From contig CBDBNG010000001.1 of assembly GCA_965207995.1 (NCBI GenBank), positions 558,001 through 622,000 on the forward strand: 64,000 nucleotides of DNA, read 5' to 3'. This document shows positions 43,631 to 51,315 of the stretch, one piece after another. Position 1 is the stretch's first letter. Every line of letters starts with the position of its first letter. This DNA is from DAOUKH01 sp965207995. Lineage in GTDB: Bacteria > Chloroflexota > Dehalococcoidia > SHYB01. The notes under the pieces were generated by a model. That model was not told the origin of the DNA. It searched no databases and saw only the letters and a list, made by a program, of their open reading frames with translations. Made by a program: the position numbers and the translations under genes.

Positions 43631-43661
43631 AAACCCCTCAGTCCAACCGAGGGGCTTTCGG
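43631..43661 (-). terminator. Terminator between hydrolase and permease genes
   Basis: CCCCTC (43634-43639) pairs with GAGGGG (43649-43654) with a 9-nt loop, flanked by short T/A runs on both sides. It can end the hydrolase message at 43734 so that the permease gene needs its own start. Confidence 0.6.
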
Positions 43662-43733
43662 GTTTCTCGAGACCGCAGGGACGCTCGCTCCGGCAAGCGC
43701 ATTCAAGGATACCACGACGCCCCGGCCCGGCGG

Positions 43734-44525
43734 CTAGGCGAAGGTGGCGAGGAAGGCGGTGACTTCCCGTGCGATGGCGTCTGGCTGCTCCGGGAGCAGG
43801 GCGTGGGCGGCGTCGGCGAGCTCGACGAGCTTGGCGCGGTCGCCGAGGGTCTCGGCGAGGCCGCGGCCGTTGGCGACGGGGGCGATTGCGTCTTCCAACC
43901 CCTGGATGATGAGCAGCGGGGCCCGGCCCGCCTCCCACCATTCCTCCAAGACCCCGCTAAGGACGGCCCCCGATTGCGCCTCCGCCGCCTCCAGCCACCA
44001 TCCGCTTAACCAGGGCGATGGGTCGCTGGCCTTGGCGAAGTGCACCTTCTTGATCGCGGCGCGGGCTTCGTCGTCCGAAAGGCCGCCGGCGCGGAAGTCG
44101 GCGAAGGCCCGGGGTACCTCCGGCTCGCCCATGACCTTGCCACCGGCGGCGAGGATGGTGACCGACCGGACGGAGTCGGGGAACTGCGCGGCGGTGTAGC
44201 GCACAACCTGGTTGCCGAAGGCGTGACCGATCAGGTGCGCCGGCGTGGCGTCGAGCGCGTCGACCACGGCGGCGACGTCGCCGGCGAGGTCGCGGAGGGT
44301 CAGGCCCTCGAGGGGGCCGGTGCTGCCGCCGATTCCGCGCGGCGAGATAGCCGCCGTCCGGTAGCCTGCGCGGGCAAGCGTGCCGGCAAGCTCGTCGAAG
44401 TCTTCGACGTCCCGTCCCAGGGAGGGGAACATGACGACCGTCGGCCCTTCGCCGCACAGCGTGACGCGCAGCGACGCGGCGGGGGTCTCGATGGTGACGG
44501 TGCGGGCGGCGGCGGGTCCGGCCAT
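43734..44525 (-). CDS. Alpha/beta hydrolase-fold protein lacking the nucleophile Ser
   Basis: 263 aa from ATG 44525 (GGAGG 8 nt upstream). The fold is clear: MFPSLGRDVEDFDELAGTL, ISPRGIGGSTGPLEGLT, LLIIQGLEDAIAP (acid), ADAAHALLPEQP (His). The nucleophile elbow, normally GxSxG, reads LIGHAFGNQVV, with Ala for Ser. It is either a non-hydrolytic relative or inactive. Confidence 0.88.
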   Translation of the reverse strand: MAGPAAARTVTIETPAASLRVTLCGEGPTVVMFPSLGRDVEDFDELAGTLARAGYRTAAISPRGIGGSTGPLEGLTLRDLAGDVAAVVDALDATPAHLIGHAFGNQVVRYTAAQFPDSVRSVTILAAGGKVMGEPEVPRAFADFRAGGLSDDEARAAIKKVHFAKASDPSPWLSGWWLEAAEAQSGAVLSGVLEEWWEAGRAPLLIIQGLEDAIAPVANGRGLAETLGDRAKLVELADAAHALLPEQPDAIAREVTAFLATFA

Positions 44526-44580
44526 CGCGTCCTCCAAGCGCCGAGCGCGGCGCTCGGCCTGCGTTCCTAGGGGAGGAGAG

Positions 44581-44655
44581 TGGAGCGGAAGACGGGATTC
44601 GAACCCGCGACCCTCTCCTTGGCAAGGAGATGCTCTACCACTGAGCCACTTCCGC
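44581..44655 (-). tRNA. tRNA-Gly (anticodon GCC)
   Basis: 75 nt including encoded CCA (44583-44581). Acceptor GCGGAAG/CTTCCGC, D-arm GCTCAGTGGTAGAGC, anticodon stem-loop TCTCC-TTGCCAA-GGAGA with GCC at the centre, T-arm CGGGTTCGAATCCCG. All four stems pair. 5' end at 44655. Confidence 0.97.
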
Positions 44656-44744
44656 TCGCGGGGGTAGGCCCACTATACCAAAAGCTCCCAGCGGGTGCTA
44701 CGAGCCGGGGCTTCTAGCAAGGCGCACGGACACGAGCGGGCGGG

Positions 44745-44750
44745 TATAAT
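44745..44750 (+). promoter_or_regulatory. Candidate -10 element of the TGA-peroxiredoxin gene
   Basis: Perfect TATAAT 48 bp before ATG 44798, in GGGTATAATGGG (extended-10-like G). No good -35 was found. Confidence 0.6.
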
Positions 44751-44797
44751 GGGCCGGCCGCGCGAGCGGCCCACCGCATTCCACGAAGGGAGACTCC

Positions 44798-45250
44798 ATG
44801 TCAGCAGAAGTAGGAGACAAAGCTCCTGACTTCTCCCTGCCGTCTTCGACGGGGAAGGTCAGCCTGAGCGACTTGAAAGGCAAGACCGTCGTTCTGGGGT
44901 GGTTCCCCGCCGCCTTCACCGGCGGCTGAACGAACCAGGTCTCCTCGTTCCACTTGGCCAACAAGCGGTTCGAGGAGAAAGGCGCTCAGGTTTTGAGCGC
45001 AAGCACCGACAGCCAGTTCAGCCAGAAGGCGTTCGCCACCAGCCTGGGCGGAATCAGTCATCCGATCATGGGCGACTACCACCCCAAGGGCGCGGTAGCC
45101 AGCGCCTACGGCGTCTACAACGAGGACGCGGGGATGGCGCGCCGCGCCATCATCATCATCGACGGCGAGGGCGTGATCCGGTACAAGGAGATCTTCGCCA
45201 GCGGCCTGCCGCAAGTCGATGCCGTGCTCGCGGAGGTCGACAAGCTCTAG
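44798..45250 (+). CDS. Peroxiredoxin (AhpC/TSA, BCP-like) with in-frame TGA, predicted selenoprotein
   Basis: 150 aa if TGA 44927-44929 is selenocysteine (U44). The text reads GWFPAAFTGG, TGA, TNQVSSF; peroxiredoxins have FTxxCT at this spot, so U44 is the peroxidatic residue. N-terminal KAPDFSLPSSTGKVSLSDLKGK and C-terminal HPIMGDYHPKGAVASAYGVYNEDAGMARRA continue normally in the same frame. The whole protein has no Cys, so it would be a 1-Sec enzyme needing an outside reductant. GAAGGGAGA precedes the ATG. SECIS-like hairpin follows the TGA; a strong terminator follows the stop. Confidence 0.92.
44941..44977 (+). promoter_or_regulatory. Candidate bacterial SECIS hairpin in the peroxiredoxin gene
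   Basis: Outer stem CTCCTCG/CGAGGAG (44941-44947, 44971-44977), inner CTTG/CAAG (44953-44956, 44962-44965) closing loop GCCAA. The loop starts 28 nt after the TGA and its first base is G, fitting bacterial SECIS rules. Confidence 0.75.
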
Positions 45251-45270
45251 CCGCGGACCGAATGGAAGTG

Positions 45271-45300
45271 AAGAAGGCCCGGGCATGCCCGGGCCTTCTT
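45271..45300 (+). terminator. Terminator after the peroxiredoxin gene
   Basis: Perfect 14-bp stem AAGAAGGCCCGGGC/GCCCGGGCCTTCTT with a 2-nt centre, 20 bp after the stop codon. The U-tract is short (CTTCTTG). Confidence 0.8.
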
Positions 45301-45388
45301 GCGTCGCGTCCCGTCGGCAGTCCGCTTTTGCTAGACTGCGCCACGGCGCCCGCCGCGCTCGAAGCGCAGCACTCGCCGGAGGAAGACC

Positions 45389-45946
45389 ATGGCAACGTTC
45401 GACCCAGTCAAGACGGCGCTCATCGCGCTCTCGATGACGAAGGGCATCATGGCGAACTACGACGCCTGGCTGGTGGACAACGGACGGCGGGCGGCGGAGG
45501 CGGCGCGGGCCGTGGGCGTTCCGGTGCTGCACGGCATCGTGCAGTTCCGTCCCGGCTACCCGGAGGTTGTCCCCGGCAGCGGCTTCGAGGGGTTCAAGAA
45601 CGCCGGCGTGGCGATGGAGGACGGCGGGCCGCAGGTCGAGCCGCATCCCGACGTCTACGCCGACGGGGAGATCATCCTGCGCAAGCGGCGCGTCGGCGCC
45701 TTCGCCGCGACCGACCTCGACGACATCCTGCGGGCGCAAGGGCGTTCGCAGATCGTCCTCATGGGCGTCCGCACCACGGGCGCGATCATGTATACGGCGT
45801 GCTGGGGGGCCGACAGCTCGTATCAGGTTGGCATTCTCTCCGACGCCATCGCCGACCCTAACGAGGAGGCCCACCGGGTCCTCACCGGCAGCGTCTTCGG
45901 CAACACGCTCACCGTCGACGAGTTCGCCGCCCAGATGCGGGGGTAG
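45389..45946 (+). CDS. Isochorismatase-like protein lacking catalytic residues
   Basis: 185 aa. The fold is supported by VKTALIALSMTKGIM, VGVPVLHGIVQFRPGYPEV, IILRKRRVGAFAATDLDDILRAQG and IVLMGVRTTGAIMYTACWGADSSYQVGILSDAIAD. In cysteine hydrolases of this family the first strand ends in Asp and the GVxT motif is followed by Cys; here these are Ser (IALS) and Ala (TTGAIM). The Lys is kept. So it is probably not a standard hydrolase. GGAGGAAGACC ribosome site. Confidence 0.88.
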   Translation: MATFDPVKTALIALSMTKGIMANYDAWLVDNGRRAAEAARAVGVPVLHGIVQFRPGYPEVVPGSGFEGFKNAGVAMEDGGPQVEPHPDVYADGEIILRKRRVGAFAATDLDDILRAQGRSQIVLMGVRTTGAIMYTACWGADSSYQVGILSDAIADPNEEAHRVLTGSVFGNTLTVDEFAAQMRG

Positions 45947-45997
45947 GGGCGGGCGCTAGGGCACCGCGGCCCTAGCCGCGCCGGCGGCGCCGCCTTA

Positions 45998-46077
45998 AGC
46001 CTCTCCCCCTCTGGGGGAGACTGAGAGAGGGCGCGCGCCGCCAGGCGCGCGAGCGCCCGAAGGGCGCTGCTCCTCGC
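45998..46077. repeat. Composite triple-hairpin repeat
   Basis: Direct copy of the 80-bp family: CTCCCCCTCTGGGGGAG, GCGCGCCGCCAGGCGCGC, AGCGCCCGAAGGGCGCT. It sits between two converging genes. Confidence 0.85.
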
Positions 46078-46096
46078 ATTGCCATGATCGGCGATG

Positions 46097-47359
46097 CTAC
46101 GGAGTTGCGGCGAGGGCGGTGTCGACGCCAGCGTTCTCCGGCTTCTCGAAGACGACCTGGACGTCGGTGATGGAGCGGGCGCGGAAGGCGGCCTCGCACG
46201 AGGCGAGGTAGTACTCCCACATGTTGACGAAGCGGTCGTCGAAGCCCTGCGCCTTCACCTGGTCGAGGTTGGCGAAGAACTGCTCGCGCCAGAGTTTCAG
46301 CGTCGCCGCGTAGTGCCTGCCGATGTCCTGGATGCGCGTCATCAGGAGACTCGTGGGCTGGAGCGCCTGCTCCATCGCGCTGACCGATGGCAGGACGCCG
46401 CCGGGGAAGATGTACTTCTGGAGCCAGTTCACCCCGTCGCGCTGGGCCGCGAAGTTGCGGTCGGGGACGGTGATGACCTGCATGCACATGCGGCCTCCGG
46501 GCCGCAGCGACTCGTCGCACTTGCGGAAGAAGGTCTCGAAGTACTCGACGCCGACGGCCTCGAACATCTCGATGGAGATGATGCGGTCGAACTCGCCGGA
46601 GACGTCGCGGTAGTCCTGGAAGCACACGTCGATCCGGTCTTCCAACCCGGCTTCGCGGACGCGCTCGCGGGCCAGCGCGACCTGCTCGCCCGAGATGCTG
46701 ATGGTCGTGACGTGGCAGTCGTACTCGCGGGCGGCGAAGAGGGCGAAGCCGCCCCATCCCGTGCCGATTTCGAGGATGCGGTCGCCCCGCTGCACCCCGG
46801 CCTTCTCGCACATCGCGCGGTATTTCGCCGCCTGGGCGTCCTTGAGCGGCTGACCGCTCGACTCGAAGAGCGCGCAGGAGTAGGTGAGCGACTCATCGAG
46901 GAAGAGGGGGAAGAACCGGTTCCCCAGGTCGTAGTGGTCGTGGATGTTGCGCTCGGCGTTCGACTTCGAGTTACGGCGGCCGACGTGGCGGCGCCGGTTG
47001 CGGAACCGGGAGAGGAGGCTGAGCTTGCCAAGCTCGCGTTTGGCGTTCTCGCGGTTGGCGATGGCGAGGTAGAGCAGCCCGACGAGGTCGGGCGTGGTCC
47101 ACAGGCCGTCCATGTAGGCCTCGCCGAAACCGATCTCGCCGTGGAAGAGGGCGCGGGAGAAGAACTCGGGGCTGCGTATCTCCATGCGCGCCTCGCCCAG
47201 TTCGGGGTCGTCGCCGATGACGAACTCTTCGCCGTCCGGCATCCTGACGTGCAGCACGCCGCGCTTGATGATGCGCCGCGCCGCCTTCACTCCGATCGAG
47301 CGGGCGAGGCCCTGGATGAAGGTGGGTCGCGTCTGGAGAATGGCGGGGTCGGCGGTCAT
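46097..47359 (-). CDS. cfa: Cyclopropane-fatty-acyl-phospholipid synthase family protein
   Basis: 420 aa SAM-dependent enzyme that methylenates unsaturated acyl chains of phospholipids. ATG 47359 with AAGGGAAGC upstream; an in-frame extension to 47686 would overlap the divergent cupin gene. Motifs: NIHDHYDLGNRFFPLFLDESLTYSCALF spans the entry region, ILEIGTGWGGFALFAA (SAM), TISISGEQVALA, IISIEMFEAVG and the C-terminal RHYAATLKLWREQF. Confidence 0.94.
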   Translation of the reverse strand: MTADPAILQTRPTFIQGLARSIGVKAARRIIKRGVLHVRMPDGEEFVIGDDPELGEARMEIRSPEFFSRALFHGEIGFGEAYMDGLWTTPDLVGLLYLAIANRENAKRELGKLSLLSRFRNRRRHVGRRNSKSNAERNIHDHYDLGNRFFPLFLDESLTYSCALFESSGQPLKDAQAAKYRAMCEKAGVQRGDRILEIGTGWGGFALFAAREYDCHVTTISISGEQVALARERVREAGLEDRIDVCFQDYRDVSGEFDRIISIEMFEAVGVEYFETFFRKCDESLRPGGRMCMQVITVPDRNFAAQRDGVNWLQKYIFPGGVLPSVSAMEQALQPTSLLMTRIQDIGRHYAATLKLWREQFFANLDQVKAQGFDDRFVNMWEYYLASCEAAFRARSITDVQVVFEKPENAGVDTALAATP

Positions 47360-47507
47360 GCTTCCCTTCCGCGCGCCGCTACGGCGAGGCTGCGCCGCGC
47401 ATTGTAACGACAGCCCGAGGCTGTGGCGAATCGGCGGGGCCGGGCCCCGGGTCCGCGTGCTACCATCGCCCCGCCCCGGCTCCGGTAGCCGAGGGCGGAG
47501 GTCCACC

Positions 47508-47864
47508 ATGAAGCTCATCCGCATGTACACCGGCCCCGACCAGCGTTCCCACCTCGAGGAGCTGCCGCTCGGCCTCAGCCGGGAAAGCGGCACTGTCGAG
47601 TCCGCCGTCCTCCGCGCATTGGGCGGGCGCGCGAACATCCGCGTCTCCACCGGCACCATGCCCGACTTGCACCCCGCGCCGCGCAATCAATACCTGGTGG
47701 TGCTCGAGGGCGACCTCGACGTCATCATGGGCGACGGCCAACAGATGGCTGTGGGACCGGGCGACGTGATCCAGGTCGAGGACACGTCGGGCGAGGGGCA
47801 CATTCTGCGCTTCCGCGACGGCTGCGAGCGCTACATCTTCCTCTTCGCGCCGATCATGGACTAA
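47508..47864 (+). CDS. Cupin domain protein
   Basis: 118 aa. Metal motif 1 is MPDLHPAPRNQYLVVLEG (one His only), motif 2 is VGPGDVIQVEDTSGEGH. Similar to small cupins that regulate or bind unknown ligands. GGAGGTCCACC precedes ATG 47508. Divergent from cfa. Confidence 0.87.
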   Translation: MKLIRMYTGPDQRSHLEELPLGLSRESGTVESAVLRALGGRANIRVSTGTMPDLHPAPRNQYLVVLEGDLDVIMGDGQQMAVGPGDVIQVEDTSGEGHILRFRDGCERYIFLFAPIMD

Positions 47865-47879
47865 GGGGAGGTGGCTGCA

Positions 47880-47934
47880 GACCACCCCACCCCGACCCTC
47901 TCTCATTCTCTCCCAGAGGGAGAGAGGTTTGGGG
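47880..47934. repeat. Short CTCTCCCAGAGGGAGAG repeat, inverted copy
   Basis: Reverse copy of the variant seen at 19446 and 29520, with CCCACCCCGACCCTCTCTCA and TCTCTCCCAGAGGGAGAGA arms. Confidence 0.8.
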
Positions 47935-47941
47935 TGGCCAT

Positions 47942-48292
47942 TCAGGAACGTATATCCACTCCGCCGACGAGCGTCAGCCCGGTAACGGTGAGCTCGCCGG
48001 CAGGCGAGGCGGGCTGGGGACGTCTGGAGGTGACCGAGCCCAAGACCGTCCCCCGCCGCACGTTCACGGCCCAGTCGTCGGGGACGCGAATCGTCACGCC
48101 GCCGAGGCCGATCATGACGTTGAGCTTCGCTCCCTCGGCGCCGAGGGTCGCGCCGCGCAGATCGATTTCGCAGCCTCCGAGCAAGGCTTTGACTTTGCCG
48201 CCGCGGAATGGCCGGCTGTTCATTTGAATCTGAGTCCCCCCGACGAGGCTCGTCACGCTCAATTCGCCCTCAACGGCCGCATTGGTTGCCAT
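47942..48292 (-). CDS. LiaF-like C-terminal domain protein
   Basis: 116 aa, beta-helical repeat. VTSLVGGTQIQMNSRPFRGGKVKALLGGCEIDLRGATL and VMIGLGGVTIRVPDDWAVNV are the signature of the cell-wall-active antibiotic response (LiaF C-terminal) domain. It lacks membrane helices, so it is a cytosolic single-domain form. Divergent from 48471. Confidence 0.88.
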   Translation of the reverse strand: MATNAAVEGELSVTSLVGGTQIQMNSRPFRGGKVKALLGGCEIDLRGATLGAEGAKLNVMIGLGGVTIRVPDDWAVNVRRGTVLGSVTSRRPQPASPAGELTVTGLTLVGGVDIRS

Positions 48293-48387
48293 TGCTGCTC
48301 TCCATCGTGAAGGATGCGGCTATCTTACTCCACGCGAAGGACGCATGGAACGCTCGCCGACAGCGTTCCCAGCCCCTTCCCATTCCG

Positions 48388-48417
48388 TTGACACTCCCGA
48401 ACGGCGTGGGCTACACT
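48388..48417 (+). promoter_or_regulatory. Promoter of the MaoC/SDR operon
   Basis: TTGACA (48388-48393), 18-bp spacer, TACACT (48412-48417), 53 bp before ATG 48471. Confidence 0.65.
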
Positions 48418-48470
48418 GCCCCGAGTCCCGCTTCCGCAGCACCCCGTTCGCGCGCCATCCGGAGACGCGT

Positions 48471-48926
48471 ATGCCCAAGGAAATCATCACCGAGAAGATG
48501 CGCGCCGCCATCGGCGTGAAGTCGAAGCCGGTCAGCTATCCCGTCGAGCGCTGGCACGTGCAGCGCTTCGCCGAGGCCGTCGGCGACGACAACTCGCTCT
48601 ACCGCGACGCCGAGTTCGCCAAGAAGCACGGCTACCGTGACGTCACGGTCTCACCGACCTTTCTCCGCTGCATGATCCCCGAGGCGCTGCCCATGGACCC
48701 CCGGGCGGAGAGCGGCCTCGACCGCCTCCTCGACGGCGGGAGCGAGTGGGAGTACTTCGAGCCGGTCTACCCCGGCGACACGATCACGGTGACCGCCGAG
48801 CATCTGGACATGAACGTGAAGGCGGGCAGGATGGGCGACATGTTCATCGGGCGGGTCGTCACCACCTACTCCAACCAAGCGGGCAAGACCGTGGCGACGC
48901 AAACGTCGACGCGGATTCTCTACTAG
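48471..48926 (+). CDS. MaoC-like dehydratase, N-terminal (FAS1-DH) type
   Basis: 151 aa hot-dog protein. FAEAVGDDNSLYRDAEFAKK and VTVSPTFLRCMIPEA match the 27942 protein; EYFEPVYPGDTITVTAEHLDM is typical. It probably forms a two-subunit enoyl-CoA hydratase/dehydratase with the next gene, which carries the catalytic Asp/His. First gene of a four-gene operon to 51315. Confidence 0.9.
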   Translation: MPKEIITEKMRAAIGVKSKPVSYPVERWHVQRFAEAVGDDNSLYRDAEFAKKHGYRDVTVSPTFLRCMIPEALPMDPRAESGLDRLLDGGSEWEYFEPVYPGDTITVTAEHLDMNVKAGRMGDMFIGRVVTTYSNQAGKTVATQTSTRILY

Positions 48927-48942
48927 CGGCGAGGAGCGAAAC

Positions 48943-49365
48943 GTGGCTGTCTACTGGGACGACGTCAGCGAGGGGACCGACATCCCGGAGCTCAAGAAGA
49001 ACTGCTCCACGCAGCAACTGGTGATGTACGCCGGCGCATCGCTGGACTTCTATCAGATCCACTACGACAAAGACTTCGCGCTGAACAACAACCTGCCCGG
49101 CGTCATCATCCACGGCGCGCTCAAGAACGCCTGGCTGGGACAGCTCGTCACCGGATGGGCGGGCCCCGGCGCGCGGCTCCGCAAGCTGAGTGTCCAGTAC
49201 CGGGGCATGGACGTGACCGACGAGGACCTCGTGCTCACCGGCACCGTCGCGCGCAAGTACGAGGAAGACGGCAAGCATCTGGTCGATTGCAACATCTGGC
49301 TGCAGAACAGCAAGGGCGAAAAGACCACGCCGGGCGCGGCGACAGTGGAGTTGCCCACCCGGTAG
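48943..49365 (+). CDS. MaoC-like dehydratase, catalytic type
   Basis: 140 aa. The hydratase-2 motif is seen in SLDFYQIHYDKDFA (catalytic Asp and His), followed by NLPGVIIHGALKNAWL. Hydrates or dehydrates (R)-3-hydroxyacyl-CoA-type substrates. GTG start with GGCGAGGAGCG, 16 bp after the partner gene. Confidence 0.92.
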   Translation: MAVYWDDVSEGTDIPELKKNCSTQQLVMYAGASLDFYQIHYDKDFALNNNLPGVIIHGALKNAWLGQLVTGWAGPGARLRKLSVQYRGMDVTDEDLVLTGTVARKYEEDGKHLVDCNIWLQNSKGEKTTPGAATVELPTR

Positions 49366-49408
49366 CGCCGACCGGCGACCGGTTTCAGGGACGATCGAGA
49401 GGAGAACG

Positions 49409-50356
49409 ATGGGCGAGTTGTTACAAGGGAAGATCGCGGTGGTCACCGGCGCGGGCGGCGGCATCGGACGCGGCATCGCGCTGGCCTTCGCCGAAGAGGG
49501 GGCCAAGGTCGTGGTCAACGACCTCGGCGGCTCGACGCGGGGCGAGGGTGCATCGAAACAGTCCGCCGATCTCGTCGTCGACGAAATCAAGGCGGCCGGC
49601 GGCGAGGCCGTGGCCAACTACGACAGCGTGGCCACGATGGAGGGCGGCGAGCGCATCGTCAAGACCGCCCTCGACAGCTTCGGCGGCCTCGACATCCTGG
49701 TCACCTGCGCCGGCATCCTCCGCGACCGCATGCTCTTCAACATGACGGAGGAAGAGTGGGACGGCGTCTACAACACCCACCTCAAGGGCACCTTCGCCTG
49801 CGTGAAGCCCGCCGCCATCGTCATGCGGCAGCAGCGGTCGGGGCGGATCATCACCCTCACCTCCACGTCGGGCCTCTACGGCAACACCGGCCAGTGCAAC
49901 TACTCGGCGGCCAAGTCGGGCATCGCCGGCCTCGTCAAAGTAATCTGCAAAGACATGGGCCGTTACGGCGTCACAGTGAACTCGATCGCCCCCATGGCGG
50001 GCACCCGCATGACCCTGACCGACGAGTACCTGCAGGCCCTGGAAAAGCGCAAGGCTTCGGGCGTGACCCGCGAGGGCTTCGCCGGCGGCGCGGCGCCCAC
50101 CGACCTCTCCACCCTCGACCCGCTGGACGTGGCGCCGCTCGCCGTCTTTCTGGCTAGCGACGCCTCCGCAAACGTCAACGGGCAGGTGCTGTTCATCGGC
50201 GGGAGCAAAGTTTCGTACGTCCAGCCGCCGCGGGCCGTCAAGACCATCTTCAAGCCGGGCCTGTGGACGGTCGACGAGCTCATCGACGCCGTACCCGGCA
50301 CGCTGATGGAAGGGGTGACCAACCCCGCCCCGCCTGCAGAGCCGGCAAAGAGCTAG
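49409..50356 (+). CDS. SDR family oxidoreductase (MFE-2-like 3-hydroxyacyl-CoA dehydrogenase type)
   Basis: 315 aa. TGAGGGIGRGIALAFAEEGAKVVVNDLGG and the NMTEEEWDGVYNTHLKGTFACVKPA region match the dehydrogenase part of multifunctional beta-oxidation enzyme type 2. Catalytic LTSTSGLYG and NYSAAKSGIAGL. With the MaoC genes this reconstitutes hydratase plus dehydrogenase steps of an acyl-CoA pathway. Confidence 0.93.
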   Translation: MGELLQGKIAVVTGAGGGIGRGIALAFAEEGAKVVVNDLGGSTRGEGASKQSADLVVDEIKAAGGEAVANYDSVATMEGGERIVKTALDSFGGLDILVTCAGILRDRMLFNMTEEEWDGVYNTHLKGTFACVKPAAIVMRQQRSGRIITLTSTSGLYGNTGQCNYSAAKSGIAGLVKVICKDMGRYGVTVNSIAPMAGTRMTLTDEYLQALEKRKASGVTREGFAGGAAPTDLSTLDPLDVAPLAVFLASDASANVNGQVLFIGGSKVSYVQPPRAVKTIFKPGLWTVDELIDAVPGTLMEGVTNPAPPAEPAKS

Positions 50357-50388
50357 GCGCCGCCGCAGTCCCCAGAGGAGAGACCGAT

Positions 50389-51315
50389 ATGGCGAAACAT
50401 CTAGAAGGCAAGGTTGCCGTCGTCACCGGCGGCGGGCGCGGCATCGGACGCGGCATGTGCATTGAGCTGGCGCGGCAGGGCGCCAAGGTCATCGTCAACG
50501 ACCTCGGCGGCCACTTCGACGGCACCGGCGCCTCCAACGAGCCCGCCGACGAGGTCGTCAATACGATCAAGGCCGAGGGCGGCGACGCGGCGGCGGTCTA
50601 CGAGTCGGTCGCGTCGATGGAGGGCGGCGAGCGCATCGTGCAGGCCGCCCTCGACAACTTCGGCCGCCTCGACGCCATGGTCCATGCCGCGGGCATCCTC
50701 CGCGACCGCATGATCTTCAACATGACCGAGGAGGAGTGGGACGCCGTGATGGCGGTCCACCTGAAGGGCATGTTCGCCGTGGGCAAGCCGTCGGCGATCA
50801 TCTTCCGGCAGCAGCGGAGCGGGACGCTGATCGGCTTCTCGTCGACCTCCGGCCTCGTCGGCAACGCCGGTCAGGGCAACTACGGCGCGGCCAAGGACGG
50901 CATCGCCGGCTTCATCCGCACCGCCGCGCGCGACCTCGGCAAGTACGGCGTGACCTGCAACGTCATCGCCCCCTCCGCCGACACCCGCATGGTGCAGAGC
51001 GTCTCCAACGAGGCCCGCGCCAAGCGCGCGCAGGCGGGCATCGCCTCCGCCGGCGGCGGACTCGCCCAGCAGCGCGACCCCTCGGCCATCGCGCCGCTGG
51101 TCGCCTACCTGTGCACCGACCACGCCCGCAATATCAACGGCCAGACCTTCTTCATCCAGGATGGCGAGATCTCCCTGATGAACAACCCCTACGCCTCCAA
51201 GACGATAGAGAAGCCGAGCGGACGCTGGACGGCGGAGGAGATCGCGCTGCTCTACCCCAACACCATCGGCCGCGAAGTCGCCAACCCGGCCCCGCCGCAG
51301 CCGCCCAAGGGCTAG
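50389..51315 (+). CDS. SDR family oxidoreductase (MFE-2-like), tandem paralog
   Basis: 308 aa from ATG 50389 (MAKHLEGKVAVV), AGAGGAGAG upstream. Clear duplicate of the 49409 gene: same NDLGG, NMTEEEWDAVMAVHLKGMFA, STSGLVGNAGQGNYGAAKDG. The two may form a heterodimer or act on different chain lengths. Last gene of the operon; ends 4 bp inside the convergent methyltransferase gene. Confidence 0.93.
   Translation: MAKHLEGKVAVVTGGGRGIGRGMCIELARQGAKVIVNDLGGHFDGTGASNEPADEVVNTIKAEGGDAAAVYESVASMEGGERIVQAALDNFGRLDAMVHAAGILRDRMIFNMTEEEWDAVMAVHLKGMFAVGKPSAIIFRQQRSGTLIGFSSTSGLVGNAGQGNYGAAKDGIAGFIRTAARDLGKYGVTCNVIAPSADTRMVQSVSNEARAKRAQAGIASAGGGLAQQRDPSAIAPLVAYLCTDHARNINGQTFFIQDGEISLMNNPYASKTIEKPSGRWTAEEIALLYPNTIGREVANPAPPQPPKG

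Noticed and set aside
44927..44929. TGA in the peroxiredoxin as an ordinary stop or sequencing error
   Set aside because: The family frame continues without shift for over 100 codons, the position is the catalytic Cys, a SECIS-like stem follows, and two more genes show the same pattern.
46097..47686. 529-aa form of Cfa starting at 47686
   Set aside because: Would overlap the divergent cupin gene; ATG 47359 has a ribosome site and fits the family length.
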